A stretch of DNA of 64,000 bases. Source: Streptomyces sp. NBC_00554 (GTDB lineage Bacteria; Actinomycetota; Actinomycetes; Streptomycetales; Streptomycetaceae). The stretch's first letter is position 1; each line of letters opens with the position of its first letter. The notes beneath the pieces were generated by a model. It was not told the DNA's origin. It made no database searches and worked only from the letters and a program-made list of their open reading frames with translations. Below are positions 17,837 to 26,735 of this stretch, piece by piece. The position numbers were made by a program, and so were the translations under genes. The stretch is taken from assembly GCF_041431135.1 (NCBI RefSeq), contig NZ_CP107799.1:9006501-9070500 (forward strand). The letters run 5' to 3'.

Positions 17837-19453
17837 ATGAGAAGTCGGATCATCATGTCCATGCTCGCCGGAGTGACCCTCGTGGCGAGCGCCCTCCTCG
17901 GAGCGGGCCCGGCGTCCGCCGCCCAATTCGCCGACCCGCCCGCGGAGTTCGGCACCGACTGGCACGACCCGCTGACCGCGGCGCCGCCCGTCGCCAAGCC
18001 CGACACGAGATCGTGCGAAGTCACCGTCGCTCAGGCGCAGTTCAGGGACTTCACGCCGTACCAGGGCAGCTACGCGCCGCCCGGCGACTGTGGCGACCGC
18101 TGGAGCAAGGTCGTGCTGCGGCTCGACGGCAACGTCAAGGGACGGCAGTACGACCGTCTCGGCTACCTCCACATCGATGGCGTCGAGGTGTTCCGTACGT
18201 CCACTCCGCAGCCCTCGCCGGACGGCATCGAGTGGTCCGTCGAGAAGGACGTCACGCGGTACAGCGACACCCTGCGCACCGAACAGCCCGTCGAGATGCT
18301 CATCGGCAACGTCGTCAACGACACCTACACCGGCATCATCGACGTCAAGGTCACGCTGACCTTCTACGCCGCCGAGGACACCGCCAAGAAGGCCGAGGCC
18401 GCGACCCCCGACCGTGTCCTCACTCTTCAGGACGGCGCCCTCACCACGCCGCGCAACAGCGAGCGCATCGTCGCCGAGGTGTACGCGACCGGGTCCGGCG
18501 GCGGCTGCGAGGAGTACTGGTATCTGACGGTGCCCGACCCGGCGCCGTACTCCTGCAAGGCCGACAACGGCCCCTACCGGGAGGTGCAGATCAAGGTCGA
18601 CGGCCAACTCGCCGGTATCGCCGAGCCGTTCCCGACCGTGTGGACGGGCGGCTGGTCCAACCCCTTCCTCTGGTACGTGATTCCGGGTCCGCGTGCCTTT
18701 GACATCAAGCCCATCGAGTACGACCTGACGCCGTTCGCGGGACTCCTCAACGACGGTCGCCCGCACCGGATCGATGTCTCCGTCGTGGGCGTCCCCGAGG
18801 GGCAGACCGGCTGGAGCACCCCGGTCAACGTCCTCGTCTGGCAGGACGCGAAGAGGGAGCACGTGAGCGGTGCGCTCACGGAGGTCAAGGCGGGCACTCT
18901 CGCCGACTCCTCGACGTACACGCCCGGTTCGGAACACCGCCTCGACACCGCAGGCAGTCACCGGCTGACGGTCGCCGGGTACGTCGACACCTCGCACGGC
19001 CGGGTGAAGACCACGGTGAGCCGCAAGCTGGCGAACACCTCCGTGCACCGCTGGACCGACGGCGAGAACACGGACGGGCTCAAGGCCACCTGGACCGACG
19101 ACGAGACGGTCACCGTCGACGGGCGGGGGCCGGCCACCGCGACGCGCACGCAGCGCACTTACACGATGGACGGGACGACCACGCTCGGCGCGGACGACCG
19201 GCTGCGCACCGTCCTGACACTCGGCGACCGGGCGGCGGTCGACGAGACACGCGGCGGGCGGCGCACAGTGTGGTCACGGCTCGACGACACCTACGCGGGC
19301 GACACGACGTATACGGCGAACGTGCCGCGTGACCAGCGCCACGCGGTCGGTACGACGAGTGAGCGCTACCGCCTGTACGGCTCGGCCGGGTGCTACGACC
19401 GCACCCTGGCCACCGCGCAGGGCGTACTGACGGAGGACCGCCGCAACTGCTGA
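17837..19453 (+). CDS. secreted peptide-N4-asparagine amidase A-like protein
   Basis: This is a 538-residue exported protein. A Sec signal peptide covers about the first 30 residues (basic start, hydrophobic core, ASA-A cleavage site). The mature part has the PNGase A family pattern: VVLRLDGNVKGRQYDRLGYLHIDGVEVFRTSTPQP, then a GIEWSVEKDVTRYSDTL block. Later come GCEEYWYLTVPD, FPTVWTGGWSNPFLWYVI and VSVVGVPEG.TGWSTPVNV. PNGase A-type enzymes remove N-glycans from glycopeptides, so the role may be scavenging glycans from plant or fungal glycoproteins. Enzyme activity is inferred from family only. It is divergent from the ABC exporter genes with 268 bases between starts. Confidence 0.82.
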   Translation: MRSRIIMSMLAGVTLVASALLGAGPASAAQFADPPAEFGTDWHDPLTAAPPVAKPDTRSCEVTVAQAQFRDFTPYQGSYAPPGDCGDRWSKVVLRLDGNVKGRQYDRLGYLHIDGVEVFRTSTPQPSPDGIEWSVEKDVTRYSDTLRTEQPVEMLIGNVVNDTYTGIIDVKVTLTFYAAEDTAKKAEAATPDRVLTLQDGALTTPRNSERIVAEVYATGSGGGCEEYWYLTVPDPAPYSCKADNGPYREVQIKVDGQLAGIAEPFPTVWTGGWSNPFLWYVIPGPRAFDIKPIEYDLTPFAGLLNDGRPHRIDVSVVGVPEGQTGWSTPVNVLVWQDAKREHVSGALTEVKAGTLADSSTYTPGSEHRLDTAGSHRLTVAGYVDTSHGRVKTTVSRKLANTSVHRWTDGENTDGLKATWTDDETVTVDGRGPATATRTQRTYTMDGTTTLGADDRLRTVLTLGDRAAVDETRGGRRTVWSRLDDTYAGDTTYTANVPRDQRHAVGTTSERYRLYGSAGCYDRTLATAQGVLTEDRRNC

Positions 19454-19486
19454 GGCGACGGCGGCCGCAGAGGTCCCGGCAAGGAA

Positions 19487-19527
19487 CTCCGTGTCACGTG
19501 CATGATTTACGTGGACGTGACACGGAG
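19487..19527. terminator. 13-bp perfect inverted repeat after the PNGase gene
   Basis: CTCCGTGTCACGT at 19487-19499 and ACGTGACACGGAG at 19515-19527 are perfect complements around a 15-base loop. It lies 33 bases after the PNGase stop and about 87 bases before dctA. It is most simply a factor-independent-type terminator of GC-rich bacteria, but it could also be a regulatory hairpin in a dctA leader. Confidence 0.6.
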
Positions 19528-19543
19528 GTCTCCAGCGGAATCA

Positions 19544-19584
19544 ATCACTCCTCAATAGTGATCAACGCGGAAGCGCTTTTCCGC
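19544..19584 (+). promoter_or_regulatory. two tandem inverted repeats before dctA
   Basis: ATCACT at 19544-19549 pairs with AGTGAT at 19557-19562, and GCGGAA at 19567-19572 pairs with TTCCGC at 19579-19584. Both are perfect 6-bp dyads just upstream of the GGAGGAG ribosome site of dctA at 19601-19607. They could be operator sites or part of the 5' leader. No regulator is assignable. Confidence 0.35.
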
Positions 19585-19613
19585 ATCCCAGAATTCGTTC
19601 GGAGGAGTGCCCC

Positions 19614-21071
19614 GTGCCGCCGTCTGTACCGTCCCCGCGACGCGTCGCACACATATTGCGTACCTCACTGTTCGCGCAGGTCGCCTGCGCGCTCGTGCTC
19701 GGAATCATCGTCGGAAAGCTGTGGCCCGACGTGGCCACGGACCTTCAACCGCTCGGCGACGGTTTCACCCGGCTCATCAAGACGATCATCTCGCCGCTCG
19801 TGTTCTGCGTGGTCGTCGTCGGTATCGCCAAGGCCGGAGACCTGAAGGCGTTCGGCCGGATCGGGCTGAAGGCCCTGATCTGGTTCGAGGTCGCGTCCAC
19901 GGCCGCTCTGCTCATCGGTCTGATCGCTGCCAACGTTGTCCAGCCGGGCTCGGGCATGAACGTCGACCCGTCCACGCTCGACACCTCGGCGGTCGACGCG
20001 AAGACGGGCGGCGGCTCGCTGCCCTCGACGACCGAGTTCATCGTCAACGCGATCCCCACCAGTTTCATCGGCGCCTTCGCCGAGAACTCCCTGCTCCAGG
20101 TGCTGATTCTGGCCTGTCTGGTCGGTGCCGCGCTGCTCCACCTCGGCCACACCAAGGTGCCGAAGGTCCTGCCCGCCATCGAGCAGGCCCAGGAGATCAT
20201 CTTCGCGGTGGTCGGCTTCATCATGCGGCTGGCCCCGATCGCGGTGTTCGGCGCGATGGCCGTCCTGATCGGACAGTACGGACTTGGCGTGATCGAGACG
20301 TACGCCAAGCTGATCATCCTGTGCTACGCGGCCGCCGCGCTCTTCATCGCGCTCCTCGCAGTCGCCCTCAAGGTGGTCACCGGGCTCAGCCTCTGGAAGT
20401 TCCTGCGCTACATCCGCGAGGAGATGCTCCTCGCGCTCGGCACCGCCTCCACCGAGTCCGTCATGCCGCGCGTGATGCAGAAGCTGCGCCGGGCCGGCGC
20501 CCGCGACGACGCCGTGGGTCTGGTGCTGCCGACGGGCTACTCCTTCAACCTCGACGGAGCCTCGCTCTACCTGTCCATCGGCACGCTGTTCATCGCGCAG
20601 GCCGTGGGTGTGGACCTGAGTCTCGGCCAGCAGATCACCGTGATCCTCGTGCTCATGCTGACCAGCAAGGGCATGGCGGGCATTCCCGGTTCGGCCTTCC
20701 TCGCGCTGTCCGCGACCGCGTCCTCCCTGGGGGCCATCCCGGCCGGCGCCGTCGCCCTGCTGCTGGGGGTCGACCGCATCATGGACTCGATGCGTGTCGT
20801 GACGAACCTGCTCGGCAACTGCGTCGCGGTCTTCGCGGTGTCCCGCTGGGAGGGCGCGCTGGACCTGGACCGGGCGAAGAAGGTGCTGGACGGGGAGATC
20901 GTGTTCGTGGAGGAAGACGAAGCGGACGAGCCGGGGGCGCCTGTGCAGGTGCCTCGCTCGGCCAAGGCCGACATCCCTGCGCAGGCCGCTGAGGCCGATA
21001 TACCCGAGCAGGCTGCCGGGACCGACGTACCCGCTCGGATGACCAAGGAGCCTGCGTCCGAGGTCAGTTGA
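19614..21071 (+). CDS. dctA: C4-dicarboxylate/amino acid:cation symporter (DAACS family)
   Basis: This is a 485-residue multi-spanning symporter that imports C4-dicarboxylates (succinate, fumarate, malate) or acidic amino acids with protons or sodium. Key motifs are GLVLPTGYSFNLDGASLYLS (the NLDG ligand region), the repeated-hairpin segment GMAGIPGSAFLALSATAS, and LLGVDRIMDSMRVVTNLLGNCVAV. The C-terminal ~60 residues are an unusual Pro/Ala/Glu-rich tail with repeated ADIPAQAAEADIPEQAA units. The start is GTG 19614, fixed by GGAGGAG 6 bases upstream. The symbol dctA is by family; the exact substrate is not certain. Confidence 0.88.
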   Translation: MPPSVPSPRRVAHILRTSLFAQVACALVLGIIVGKLWPDVATDLQPLGDGFTRLIKTIISPLVFCVVVVGIAKAGDLKAFGRIGLKALIWFEVASTAALLIGLIAANVVQPGSGMNVDPSTLDTSAVDAKTGGGSLPSTTEFIVNAIPTSFIGAFAENSLLQVLILACLVGAALLHLGHTKVPKVLPAIEQAQEIIFAVVGFIMRLAPIAVFGAMAVLIGQYGLGVIETYAKLIILCYAAAALFIALLAVALKVVTGLSLWKFLRYIREEMLLALGTASTESVMPRVMQKLRRAGARDDAVGLVLPTGYSFNLDGASLYLSIGTLFIAQAVGVDLSLGQQITVILVLMLTSKGMAGIPGSAFLALSATASSLGAIPAGAVALLLGVDRIMDSMRVVTNLLGNCVAVFAVSRWEGALDLDRAKKVLDGEIVFVEEDEADEPGAPVQVPRSAKADIPAQAAEADIPEQAAGTDVPARMTKEPASEVS

Positions 21072-21093
21072 CCGCAGCTGACCGAAGTGGGCC

Positions 21094-21151
21094 CGCAACG
21101 GGCCGCGGCGCCGACTCCAGCAGTACGGAGTCGGCGCCGCGGCCCGTTGCG
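21094..21151. terminator. 25-bp perfect inverted repeat, bidirectional terminator
   Basis: The arms at 21094-21118 and 21127-21151 are perfectly complementary, GC-rich and separated by only 8 bases (AGCAGTAC). The outer part reads CGCAACGGGCCGC and its complement. It sits between the convergent dctA and MarR genes, 23 bases after dctA and 45 bases after the MarR stop. A bidirectional terminator is the natural reading. Confidence 0.8.
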
Positions 21152-21195
21152 CGGTCTCTCGTGGTCCGGGCCCACGTCGTGTCGAGTGCGTGACC

Positions 21196-21651
21196 TCAGC
21201 AGTCGTGGTCCCGCCTCGGCACCCCGTCCACCAGCGTGTTCAGGAGCCCGCCGAGTACCTCGCGCTGCCCGTCCGTCAGGGGGGCGAGGATCTCCTCCGC
21301 GGCCGAGCGGCGCGCGGCGCGCAGTTCCCCCAGGGCTTTGCGCCCCTCCTCCGTGACCTCGATGCGGATCACCCGCCGGTTGGTGGGATCGGGCGCCCGG
21401 CGCACCATGCCGCTCGCCTCCAGGCCGTCGACCAGGGTGGTCACGGCGCGGGGCACCACCTCGAGGCGCGCAGCCAGATCGGCCATGCGGGGCGGTGAGC
21501 TGTAGTGCGCGAGCGTGCGCAGCAACCGGGACTGGGCCGGTGTGATGCCCAGCTCACGATGCTCCAGATGGCGCTTCTGGATGCGGTGCACTCGGCGGGT
21601 CAGCCGCAGCAGTTGCTCGGCGAGCAGGCCGTCGGCATCGGGGGTGGTCAT
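21196..21651 (-). CDS. MarR-family transcriptional regulator
   Basis: This is a 151-residue winged helix-turn-helix regulator. The recognition region is ITPAQSRLLRTLAHYSSPPRMADLAARLEVVPRAVTTLVDGLE, and the wing carries the MarR-type DPTNRRVIRIEVTEEGR. MarR proteins usually repress a divergent exporter gene and release DNA when a small aromatic or drug ligand binds. Here the divergent gene is the ABC exporter at 21789, and two dyads fill the 137-base gap. The ligand is unknown. The gene is likely autoregulated from the same sites. Confidence 0.92.
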   Translation of the reverse strand: MTTPDADGLLAEQLLRLTRRVHRIQKRHLEHRELGITPAQSRLLRTLAHYSSPPRMADLAARLEVVPRAVTTLVDGLEASGMVRRAPDPTNRRVIRIEVTEEGRKALGELRAARRSAAEEILAPLTDGQREVLGGLLNTLVDGVPRRDHDC

Positions 21652-21655
21652 GTGG

Positions 21656-21708
21656 GAACAATATCAGGACCTTGTTCATTGTGAGTATAGGTAACAATGA
21701 GCTATGCT
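21656..21708 (+). promoter_or_regulatory. MarR operators and exporter promoter
   Basis: GAACAA (21656-21661) with TTGTTC (21672-21677), and TCATTGT (21676-21682) with ACAATGA (21694-21700), form two dyads. A promoter for the exporter fits as TTGTGA (21679-21684), 18 bases, TATGCT (21703-21708). The second dyad lies within the promoter spacer, so bound MarR should block it. The AT-rich ATTGTT/AACAAT core is typical of MarR sites. Confidence 0.6.
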
Positions 21709-21788
21709 CCGCCAGGCGTCACAAATTTCCGCAAGTCGTGATCACTGATCACTGCAAGTCATCGTCGTCTCATCTCCCGTAGGAGCCC

Positions 21789-23588
21789 ATGCGTCCCGAA
21801 CGACCCACCTGGACCCCGTCACCTGCCGACAAGGAACAGCCGCGGCAGGTGCGTCGCATCCTGAAACTCTTCCGGCCCTATCGTGGCCGCCTCGGGGTCG
21901 TCGGCCTGCTGGTCGGCGCCGCCTCCCTCGTCTCCGTCGCCACGCCCTTCCTGCTGAAGGAAATCCTGGATGTGGCGATCCCGCAGGGCCGCACCGGTCT
22001 GCTGAGCCTGCTCGCGCTCGGCATGATCCTCAGCGCGGTCGTCACCAGCGTCTTCGGCGTGTTGCAGACCCTGATCTCCACGACCGTCGGCCAGCGCGTC
22101 ATGCACGACCTGCGCACCGCCGTCTACGGCCGCCTGCAGCACATGTCGCTCGCCTTCTTCACCCGGACCCGCACGGGCGAGGTCCAGTCCCGCATCGCCA
22201 ACGACATCGGCGGCATGCAGGCGACCGTCACCTCCACCGCCACCTCGCTGGTCTCCAACCTCACCAGCGTCGTCGCCACGATCGTGGCGATGCTCGCGCT
22301 GGACTGGCGGCTCACCGCCGTGTCGCTGCTCCTGCTGCCGATCTTCGTCTGGATCAGCCGCCGGGTCGGCCGCGAGCGCAAGAAGATCGCGACGCAGCGC
22401 CAGAAGCAGATGGCCACGATGGCCGCCACCGTCACCGAGTCGCTCTCCGTCAGCGGCATCCTGCTCGGCCGCACCATGGGCCGCGCCGACTCGCTCACGA
22501 AGTCCTTCGGGGACGAATCCGAGAGCCTTGTCGACCTCGAAGTGAGGTCGAACATGGCGGGCCGCTGGCGCATGGCCGTCATCACCATCGTCATGGCCGC
22601 GATGCCCGCCGTCATCTACTGGACCGCCGGCATCGCCTTCCAGCTCAGCGGCTCGACCGTGTCGATCGGCACACTCGTCGCCTTCGTCTCGCTCCAGCAG
22701 GGCCTGTTCCGGCCGACGGTCAGCCTGCTGTCCACCGGCGTGCAGATCCAGACCTCGCTCGCCCTCTTCCAGCGCATCTTCGAGTACCTCGACCTCCCCA
22801 TAGACATCACCGAGCCGGACAACCCCGTCCACCTCGACCGGGTCAAGGGCGAGATCCGCTTCGAGGACGTCGAGTTCCGCTACGACGACAGAAGCGGTCC
22901 GATACTCGACGGCATCGACATCACCGTCCCCGCGGGCGGCAGCCTCGCCGTCGTCGGCCCGACCGGCGCCGGCAAGTCCACGCTCAGCTATCTGGTGCCG
23001 CGGCTGTACGACGTCACGGGCGGGCGAGTCACGCTCGACGGGGTCGATGTCCGCGACCTGGACTTCGACACGCTCGCGCGCGCGGTCGGCGTCGTCTCGC
23101 AAGAGACGTACCTCTTCCACGCCTCGGTCGCCGAGAACCTGCGCTTCGCCAAGCCGGACGCCACCGACGAGGAGCTGGAGGCGGCGGCGCGGGCGGCCCA
23201 GATCCACGACCACATCGCGTCCCTGCCCGACGGGTACGACACGGTCGTCGGTGAGCGCGGCCACCGGTTCTCGGGCGGCGAGAAGCAGCGGCTCGCCATC
23301 GCCCGGACCATCCTGCGCGACCCGCCGGTGCTCATCCTCGACGAGGCGACCAGTGCTCTGGACACCCGTACGGAGCACGCCGTCCAGGAAGCCATCGACG
23401 CGCTGTCGGCCAACCGGACCACGCTCACCATCGCGCACCGCCTGTCCACCATTCGTGGCGCCGATCAGATCGTGGTCCTCGACTCCGGCCATGCGGTCGA
23501 ACGGGGCACGCACGAGGAGCTGTTGGGGCAGGAGGGGCGCTATGCCGCCCTCGTCCACCGGGACGCCCAATTGGAGCCGACAAGATAA
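21789..23588 (+). CDS. ABC exporter, fused permease/ATPase half-transporter
   Basis: This is a 599-residue protein with an ABC_membrane domain (~residues 35-310) and one ATPase. Walker A is GPTGAGKST, the Q loop VVSQETYLFHASV, the signature RFSGGEKQRLAIAR, Walker B PVLILDEATSALD and the switch TIAHRLSTI. All catalytic motifs are intact, unlike the exporter pair at 13958-17568, so this one can work as a homodimer. It is divergent from a MarR gene with operators between, which points to ligand-induced drug or metabolite efflux. ATG 21789 is the start. Confidence 0.92.
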   Translation: MRPERPTWTPSPADKEQPRQVRRILKLFRPYRGRLGVVGLLVGAASLVSVATPFLLKEILDVAIPQGRTGLLSLLALGMILSAVVTSVFGVLQTLISTTVGQRVMHDLRTAVYGRLQHMSLAFFTRTRTGEVQSRIANDIGGMQATVTSTATSLVSNLTSVVATIVAMLALDWRLTAVSLLLLPIFVWISRRVGRERKKIATQRQKQMATMAATVTESLSVSGILLGRTMGRADSLTKSFGDESESLVDLEVRSNMAGRWRMAVITIVMAAMPAVIYWTAGIAFQLSGSTVSIGTLVAFVSLQQGLFRPTVSLLSTGVQIQTSLALFQRIFEYLDLPIDITEPDNPVHLDRVKGEIRFEDVEFRYDDRSGPILDGIDITVPAGGSLAVVGPTGAGKSTLSYLVPRLYDVTGGRVTLDGVDVRDLDFDTLARAVGVVSQETYLFHASVAENLRFAKPDATDEELEAAARAAQIHDHIASLPDGYDTVVGERGHRFSGGEKQRLAIARTILRDPPVLILDEATSALDTRTEHAVQEAIDALSANRTTLTIAHRLSTIRGADQIVVLDSGHAVERGTHEELLGQEGRYAALVHRDAQLEPTR

Positions 23589-23631
23589 AGATATGTCGGG
23601 TTTATGTGCATTAGCGGGTTACCGTGCCCGC

Positions 23632-24474
23632 ATGCAGATGAACACTCCGCCACGGAGCACGATTCGACTGACGCGCCGGGGCCGGGGCGCCCTCATCGCG
23701 GCCGGAGCCGTCGTGGCGGCCACCGCCGTGGCGGTGCCGCTGCTGAGAACGGGGGGCGAGGCCGCGCCGCCGACGGCCCTCGTGATCCCGGAGGGCTGGC
23801 GTGCGGGCCAGATCTACGACGCCGTCGACAAGGTCCTCCGGGTGCCGCCGGGCACCGCCAAGAAGTCGCTCGGGAAGGCCAACCTGAAGCTGCCGAACGA
23901 CGCGGAGGGCAACCCGGAGGGCTATCTCTTCCCGGCGACGTATCCGATCGACAAGAAGGCGACTCCGGAGTCGCTGCTGTCCTTCATGGTCAGCACCGCG
24001 AACCAGAAGTTCAACAAGGCCCCGGTCGCCGCCGGGGCGCAGCGCAACGCGATGAACGTCTACCAGGCGGTCACCATCGCGAGCATCGTCCAGGCCGAAG
24101 CGGCGACCAAGGAGGACATGGGGAAGGTGGCCCGGGTCATCTTCAACCGCCTGGAGAGGGGCATGCCGCTCCAGATGGACTCCACCATCAACTACGCGCT
24201 GAACCGTTCCACGCTGAACACGAGCCAGGACGACACGAAGATCAACAGCCCCTACAACTCGTACCAGCGGATGGGTCTGCCGCCCACGCCGATCGCCAAC
24301 CCCGGCGAGGAGGCGATGCGTGCCGCGATCGCCCCGACCCCGGGCGACTGGCTGTACTTCGTCACGGTCAAGCCGGGCGACACGCGCTTCACCGCCAGCT
24401 ACGAGGAGCATCTGAAGAACGTCGCGGAGTTCAACCAGAACCGGAAGAGCACTTCCCCGAGCCCCACCCGCTGA
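23632..24474 (+). CDS. mltG: short MltG/YceG-like endolytic murein transglycosylase
   Basis: This is a protein of about 280 residues with an N-terminal membrane anchor (GRGALIAAGAVVAATAVAVP) and an extracytoplasmic YceG domain. Family motifs are NPEGYLFPATYPI, the catalytic-Glu helix VTIASIVQAEA, KVARVIFNRL, MPLQMDSTINYALN, and NSYQRMGLPPTPIANPGEEAM. MltG cleaves nascent peptidoglycan strands and limits glycan length. It is shorter than housekeeping streptomycete MltG, lacking the long disordered N-terminus, so it may be a second copy. ATG 23632 is chosen; an upstream in-frame ATG at 23593 would add a rare TTA codon. It follows the exporter by 43 bases. Confidence 0.85.
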   Translation: MQMNTPPRSTIRLTRRGRGALIAAGAVVAATAVAVPLLRTGGEAAPPTALVIPEGWRAGQIYDAVDKVLRVPPGTAKKSLGKANLKLPNDAEGNPEGYLFPATYPIDKKATPESLLSFMVSTANQKFNKAPVAAGAQRNAMNVYQAVTIASIVQAEAATKEDMGKVARVIFNRLERGMPLQMDSTINYALNRSTLNTSQDDTKINSPYNSYQRMGLPPTPIANPGEEAMRAAIAPTPGDWLYFVTVKPGDTRFTASYEEHLKNVAEFNQNRKSTSPSPTR

Positions 24475-24490
24475 TCCGTCGTACGGGGCA

Positions 24491-25603
24491 TCACGCGGCG
24501 ACCGGCGCCCCCGCCAGCAGCCGCCTGATGTCCCGCACCGCGGCGCGCCCCGCCCGGTTGGCGCCGATGGTGCTGGCCGAGGGGCCGTACCCGACGAGAT
24601 GGACCCGAGGATCGGCGACCGCGCGCGTCCCCTCGACGCGGATGCCGCCGCCCGGCTCGCGCAGCCGCAGGGGCGCCAGATGGTCGATGGCGGCCCGGAA
24701 CCCGGTCGCCCACAGGATGACGTCGGCGTCCACGTGACGCCCGTCGTCCCACGCGACACCGTCCGGTGTGATCCGGTCGAACATCGGCTGCCGGTCGAGA
24801 ACGCCGTCGTGCAGGGCCTGCCGGATCGCGTCGTTCAGCGGCAGTCCGGTCACCGAGACGACGCTCTTCGGCGGCAGCCCCTGACGAACCCGTTCCTCCA
24901 CGAGCGCGACGGCCGCCCGGCCGAACTCCTCGTCGAAGGGCCCCTCACGGAAAACGGGCGGCCGACGTGTCACCCAGGTGGTCGCGGCAGCGTACGGGGC
25001 GATCTCCATCAGATGCTGGGTGCCGGAGGCGCCGCCGCCCACGACGACCACCCGCAGACCGGCGAACTCTTCGGGGCCCGGGTACTGCGCGGTGTGCAAC
25101 TGCCGCCCGCGGAAGGTCTCCTGCCCTCGATAGCGCGGCCAGAAGGGCCGGTCCCATGTCCCGGTGGCATTGATCAGCGCACGCGCCGACCAGGTCCCGG
25201 CCGAGGTCTCCACAAGCAGCCGGCCCGCGGAGCCCTCGCGCACCGCACGCACGTCGACCGGCCGGCGCACCCGCAGCTCGAAGGCGCGCTCATAGGCGTC
25301 GAAGTACTCCGCGATGACCTCGGCGGACGGGCGCGCCGGGTCCGAGTCCGTCAGTTCCATGCCGGGCAGCGAGTGCATCCCGTGCACCTTGCCGTACGTC
25401 AGTGACGGCCAGCGGAACTGCCAGGCGCCGCCCGGACGCGGCGCGTGGTCCAGGACCACGAAGTCACGCCCGGGCTCGAAACCGGCGCGCCGCAGGTGAT
25501 AGGCGCTGGACAGTCCGGCCTGTCCAGCGCCTATCACCACGACATCGACCTCGGTGGCGACCTCGGCGTCGACTTCGCGTGCTTGCACCCCGGTGTTGTT
25601 CAC
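24491..25603 (-). CDS. flavin-containing NAD(P)H-dependent monooxygenase-like protein
   Basis: This is a 370-residue FAD/NAD(P)-binding protein. The FAD Rossmann motif VVVIGAGQAGLSSAYHL lies near residues 20-36, and the second nucleotide motif VVVVGGGASGTQHL near 170. GTWDRPFWP and DVILWATGFRAAIDHL are typical of single-component FMO/YpdA-like enzymes. It is the last gene of the ssu-like operon, 53 bases after ssuA. A role in oxidising organosulfur compounds is attractive but not shown. GTG 25603 (VNNTGVQ) has AGAAG just upstream. The longer open frame upstream runs through ssuA and is spurious. Confidence 0.83.
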   Translation of the reverse strand: MNNTGVQAREVDAEVATEVDVVVIGAGQAGLSSAYHLRRAGFEPGRDFVVLDHAPRPGGAWQFRWPSLTYGKVHGMHSLPGMELTDSDPARPSAEVIAEYFDAYERAFELRVRRPVDVRAVREGSAGRLLVETSAGTWSARALINATGTWDRPFWPRYRGQETFRGRQLHTAQYPGPEEFAGLRVVVVGGGASGTQHLMEIAPYAAATTWVTRRPPVFREGPFDEEFGRAAVALVEERVRQGLPPKSVVSVTGLPLNDAIRQALHDGVLDRQPMFDRITPDGVAWDDGRHVDADVILWATGFRAAIDHLAPLRLREPGGGIRVEGTRAVADPRVHLVGYGPSASTIGANRAGRAAVRDIRRLLAGAPVAA

Positions 25604-25656
25604 GCTTCTACCAACCGGACCGGGGTCCGGGATCTTCCCGGAGGGCCCAGCCGTGG

Positions 25657-26682
25657 CTACGACTCCTTGTAGACGCGAGGCGCGGTCGTGGACGGCGGCA
25701 GGTCGCCGTTGAAGCGGGTGTCCACGAAGTCGGCGAAGTCGACCTTGTTCGGGATGAGCTTCAGGCTGGTGAAGGTGTCCGCGATCTGCTGCTCGGAGTC
25801 GATGAGCGGCTGGTCGACGGCCACCGGGACGCGGGAGGCGTGGGTGCGCTTCACCGAGGCCAGCGCCACCTCGTACGGCAGTCCGGTGTCCTTCGCCCAG
25901 ACCTCGGCCCACTCCTGAGGGTGGTCGTAGACCCAGTCCTGTGCGCGCCGCAGCCGGTCCAGGTAGTCCTTGATGGCCGCGGCCTTCTCCTTGTCCGCGA
26001 GCGCGGTGGGCGCCGCCACCTGGAAGTTGAGTCCGTTGACCGCACCGTCGCCGTCCGCCAGGATCCGGCCCTGCCCGCCCTGCAGCACCTGCGAGGTGTA
26101 CGGGTCCCACACCGCCCACGCGTCGATCTTGCCGCTGGTGAACGCGGCCAGCGCGTCGGCGGGCTGGAGGTACTTCACCTGCACGTCGCTCAGCCCCAGC
26201 CCGGCTTCCTTGAGCGAGGCGATCAGCTGGTAGTGCGCGGAGGAACCCTGAGCCACGGCGATCGACTTGCCCTTGAGCTCCTCCGGCTTCTTCAGCGACG
26301 AGTCCTTCGGTACGAGGATGGCCTCGCCCTTGGACGTGCCGTGCCAGGCCGCCACCACGGAGATCTTCGAGTTCGCGCCCGCCGCGAAGACCGGCGGGGT
26401 GTTGCCGACCCCACCGACGTCGACGGCCTTGGCGTTGACGGCCTCCAGGAGCGGCGGGCCGGACGTGAACGTCGACCACTTGATCTTGTAGGTGAGGTTG
26501 TCGAGCTCTCCGGCGGCACGCAGCACCGCCTCCGAACCACCCTTCTGGTCACCGACGTTGAGCGTGACGGAGCCCTTGCCGTCGGTCCCGGAACCAGTGT
26601 CGGCCGCCGAGTTGCCACCGCAGGCGGAGAGGAGCAGGGCCAGAGGGAGGAGCAGGGCAGCGGGGGCGAGGCGTCGTCGCAT
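25657..26682 (-). CDS. ssuA: aliphatic sulfonate-type ABC transporter substrate-binding lipoprotein
   Basis: This is a 341-residue exported lipoprotein. The signal has a basic MRRR start, a Leu/Ala-rich core and the lipobox LLSACGG. The mature domain starts VTLNVGDQKGG, with VDVGGVGNTPPVFAAGANSKI and GKSIAVAQGSSAHYQLIASLKEAGL, as in SsuA/TauA/NrtA periplasmic proteins. AFTSGKIDAWAVWDPYTSQV is the hinge-facing family motif. It captures sulfonates, or possibly taurine or sulfate esters, for the SsuBC transporter. It follows ssuB by 53 bases. The upstream Cys-containing leader peptide supports a sulfur substrate over nitrate. Confidence 0.88.
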   Translation of the reverse strand: MRRRLAPAALLLPLALLLSACGGNSAADTGSGTDGKGSVTLNVGDQKGGSEAVLRAAGELDNLTYKIKWSTFTSGPPLLEAVNAKAVDVGGVGNTPPVFAAGANSKISVVAAWHGTSKGEAILVPKDSSLKKPEELKGKSIAVAQGSSAHYQLIASLKEAGLGLSDVQVKYLQPADALAAFTSGKIDAWAVWDPYTSQVLQGGQGRILADGDGAVNGLNFQVAAPTALADKEKAAAIKDYLDRLRRAQDWVYDHPQEWAEVWAKDTGLPYEVALASVKRTHASRVPVAVDQPLIDSEQQIADTFTSLKLIPNKVDFADFVDTRFNGDLPPSTTAPRVYKES

Positions 26683-26735
26683 GGCGAATCCGTTCAGGTG
26701 AGGGTTTGGTGCAACTGAGAGGCGAGCGGGGCGGT

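Noticed and set aside
23593..23631. Alternative earlier start for mltG at 23593
   Set aside because: It adds a 13-residue stretch including a rare TTA codon and no better ribosome site. The later start gives a normal membrane-anchor N-terminus.
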